NCBI GenBank assembly: GCA_002722105.1 | Contig: PBKF01000048.1 | Location: 12,755-19,879, forward strand | Length of the DNA stretch: 7,125 nt | Direction of reading: 5' to 3' | Origin: Fidelibacterota bacterium | Lineage (GTDB): Bacteria > Marinisomatota > Marinisomatia > Marinisomatales > UBA1611 | Shown here: positions 6,507 through 7,125 of the stretch, one piece after another | Layout: each line of letters opens with the position of its first letter | Numbering within the stretch: the stretch's first letter is position 1 | Program-made: the position numbers and the translations under genes | The notes under the pieces: generated by a model | Seen by the model: only the letters and a program-made list of their open reading frames with translations | What the model was told of the DNA's origin: nothing | Database searches by the model: none

Positions 6507-7070
6507 TTAATAAAAAAGTGTTTTATTAACTTTATCCTGAGCTTTATTCCAAATGGGCAAAGAATTATCAATGTCTAATCTTTCTTTTAATTCATGTAAT
6601 TCTATTTCATTTAGAACAAGAGGTCTAATCTTTCTTTTAATTAACTTACCAGTCTTCAGAACAAATTCATCTAAAGTTTTTTTATTTACATTACCAACAA
6701 GGACTACATCTATTAATCCTGAATCTATTCCTTTAGCATAATCTCCTATAACAAAAGCTTTTTCTACTGAACCCAATCTTTTAATTAGGTCTTCAACTAA
6801 TTGATCAAGACCAACAAATTTTCTTACAACACTTTGAATATCGCGAAAAAGACTATGTTTTCTATTAGCCCTATAGATAATTTTTCTACCTAAACTAGTA
6901 GATTTAAGAATTTTAGCCTCTGTTAATCTGTTTAATTCTACACGAACTGCATTTGTTGACTCACCAAATTCTGATGAAAGTTCACGCAAATATGCCTTAG
7001 TCCCAGGATTTAAAAAGAATTTTAGTAAAAGATTTATCCTAGTTTTTGATGTAATTAAAGTACTTAACAT
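6507..7070 (-). CDS. Winged-helix (ArsR-like) regulator with nucleotidyltransferase-like C-terminal half
   Basis: This 187-residue protein resembles a family widespread in Bacteroidota and relatives, often beside polysaccharide genes; no exact function is established to my knowledge. The N-terminal half (about 5-70) is a winged helix: ITSKTRINLLLKFFLNPG, then YLRELSSEFGESTNAVRVELNRLTEAKIL as the recognition-helix region, then a wing ending IIYRANRKH. The C-terminal half (about 98-160) looks like a small nucleotidyltransferase core, VIGDYAKGIDSGLIDVVLVG (107-126). In active enzymes this would read G-S...S-D-x-D; here Ser is replaced by Asp110 and the first metal Asp by Leu119, leaving only Asp121. 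That suggests binding or regulation rather than catalysis. As the first gene of the cluster, with a dyad just upstream, it is a good candidate for local control of the polysaccharide genes. A short purine-rich DNA repeat lies in its 3' part. Confidence 0.85.
   Translation of the reverse strand: MLSTLITSKTRINLLLKFFLNPGTKAYLRELSSEFGESTNAVRVELNRLTEAKILKSTSLGRKIIYRANRKHSLFRDIQSVVRKFVGLDQLVEDLIKRLGSVEKAFVIGDYAKGIDSGLIDVVLVGNVNKKTLDEFVLKTGKLIKRKIRPLVLNEIELHELKERLDIDNSLPIWNKAQDKVNKTLFY
6573..6642. repeat. 20-nt exact direct repeat inside the winged-helix gene
   Basis: GTCTAATCTTTCTTTTAATT occurs at 6573-6592 and again, without mismatch, at 6623-6642. The copies are 50 bases apart, so the gene reads them in different frames: ELKERLD in one and LIKRKIRP in the other. 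The bases between and beyond the copies do not match, so this is not a plain 50-bp tandem duplication. Confidence 0.8.
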
Positions 7071-7085
7071 AAATTAAATATTATT

Positions 7086-7108
7086 TATGAGTAAATTTAT
7101 TACTCATA
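7086..7108. promoter_or_regulatory. Dyad upstream of the winged-helix gene, candidate operator
   Basis: Arms TATGAGTAA (7086-7094) and TTACTCATA (7100-7108) are exact reverse complements around ATTTA. The element lies 15 bases upstream of the winged-helix gene's ATG (7070), a position where a dimeric winged-helix regulator could block its own transcription. Size and spacing suit an ArsR/MarR-class operator. Binding is inferred from position only. The remainder, to 7125, shows no gene. Confidence 0.45.
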
Positions 7109-7125
7109 TTAGGTAATAATACAAG

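Noticed and set aside
6553..6741. Open frame of 62 codons on the plus strand
   Set aside because: It is antisense to the winged-helix gene, with low-complexity hydrophobic/Ser-rich content and no support.

Overview
The window is very AT-rich. Every convincing gene lies on the minus strand, so the locus reads from right to left. It looks like the front part of a surface- or exo-polysaccharide cluster from a bacterium of the Bacteroidota / FCB type, possibly a marine lineage such as Marinimicrobia. Three things suggest this: a short winged-helix protein of the kind found beside polysaccharide genes in that group, a long non-lipoprotein SLBB export protein with a helical N-terminal segment, and start codons preceded by A/T-rich sequence without a clear Shine-Dalgarno site. 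The phylum call is an inference from gene style, not from a marker gene.

Layout in transcription order: (1) a winged-helix protein with a degenerate nucleotidyltransferase-like half (7070-6507), preceded by a dyad that could be its operator; (2) a 101-nt leader with two hairpins, each followed by a T5 tract, and two GGCGG motifs; (3) a UDP-glucuronate 4-epimerase-type sugar epimerase (6405-5443); (4) a 148-nt gap with a 14-bp inverted repeat; (5) a Wza-like polysaccharide export protein with about six SLBB repeats (5294-2976); (6) a 103-nt gap with a perfect AT-only palindrome next to the following start codon; (7) a Wzz-type chain-length / co-polymerase protein with a phage-CI-like helix-turn-helix fused to its N-terminus (2872-1577); (8) a GalE-type UDP-glucose 4-epimerase (start near 1572, stop at 571); (9) the first 179 codons of glucose-1-phosphate cytidylyltransferase, RfbF (539 to the window edge).

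The genes fit one process. The two epimerases and RfbF make activated sugars (UDP-galactose, UDP-galacturonate, CDP-glucose). The Wzz-like inner-membrane protein and the SLBB outer-membrane protein would form the envelope-spanning export path. The winged-helix protein, and possibly the DNA-binding head on the Wzz protein, would provide control. The most unusual item is the HTH-Wzz fusion, which would place a DNA-binding domain on the cytoplasmic end of an export-machine subunit. No tRNA, rRNA, CRISPR array, insertion sequence or phage gene was seen.
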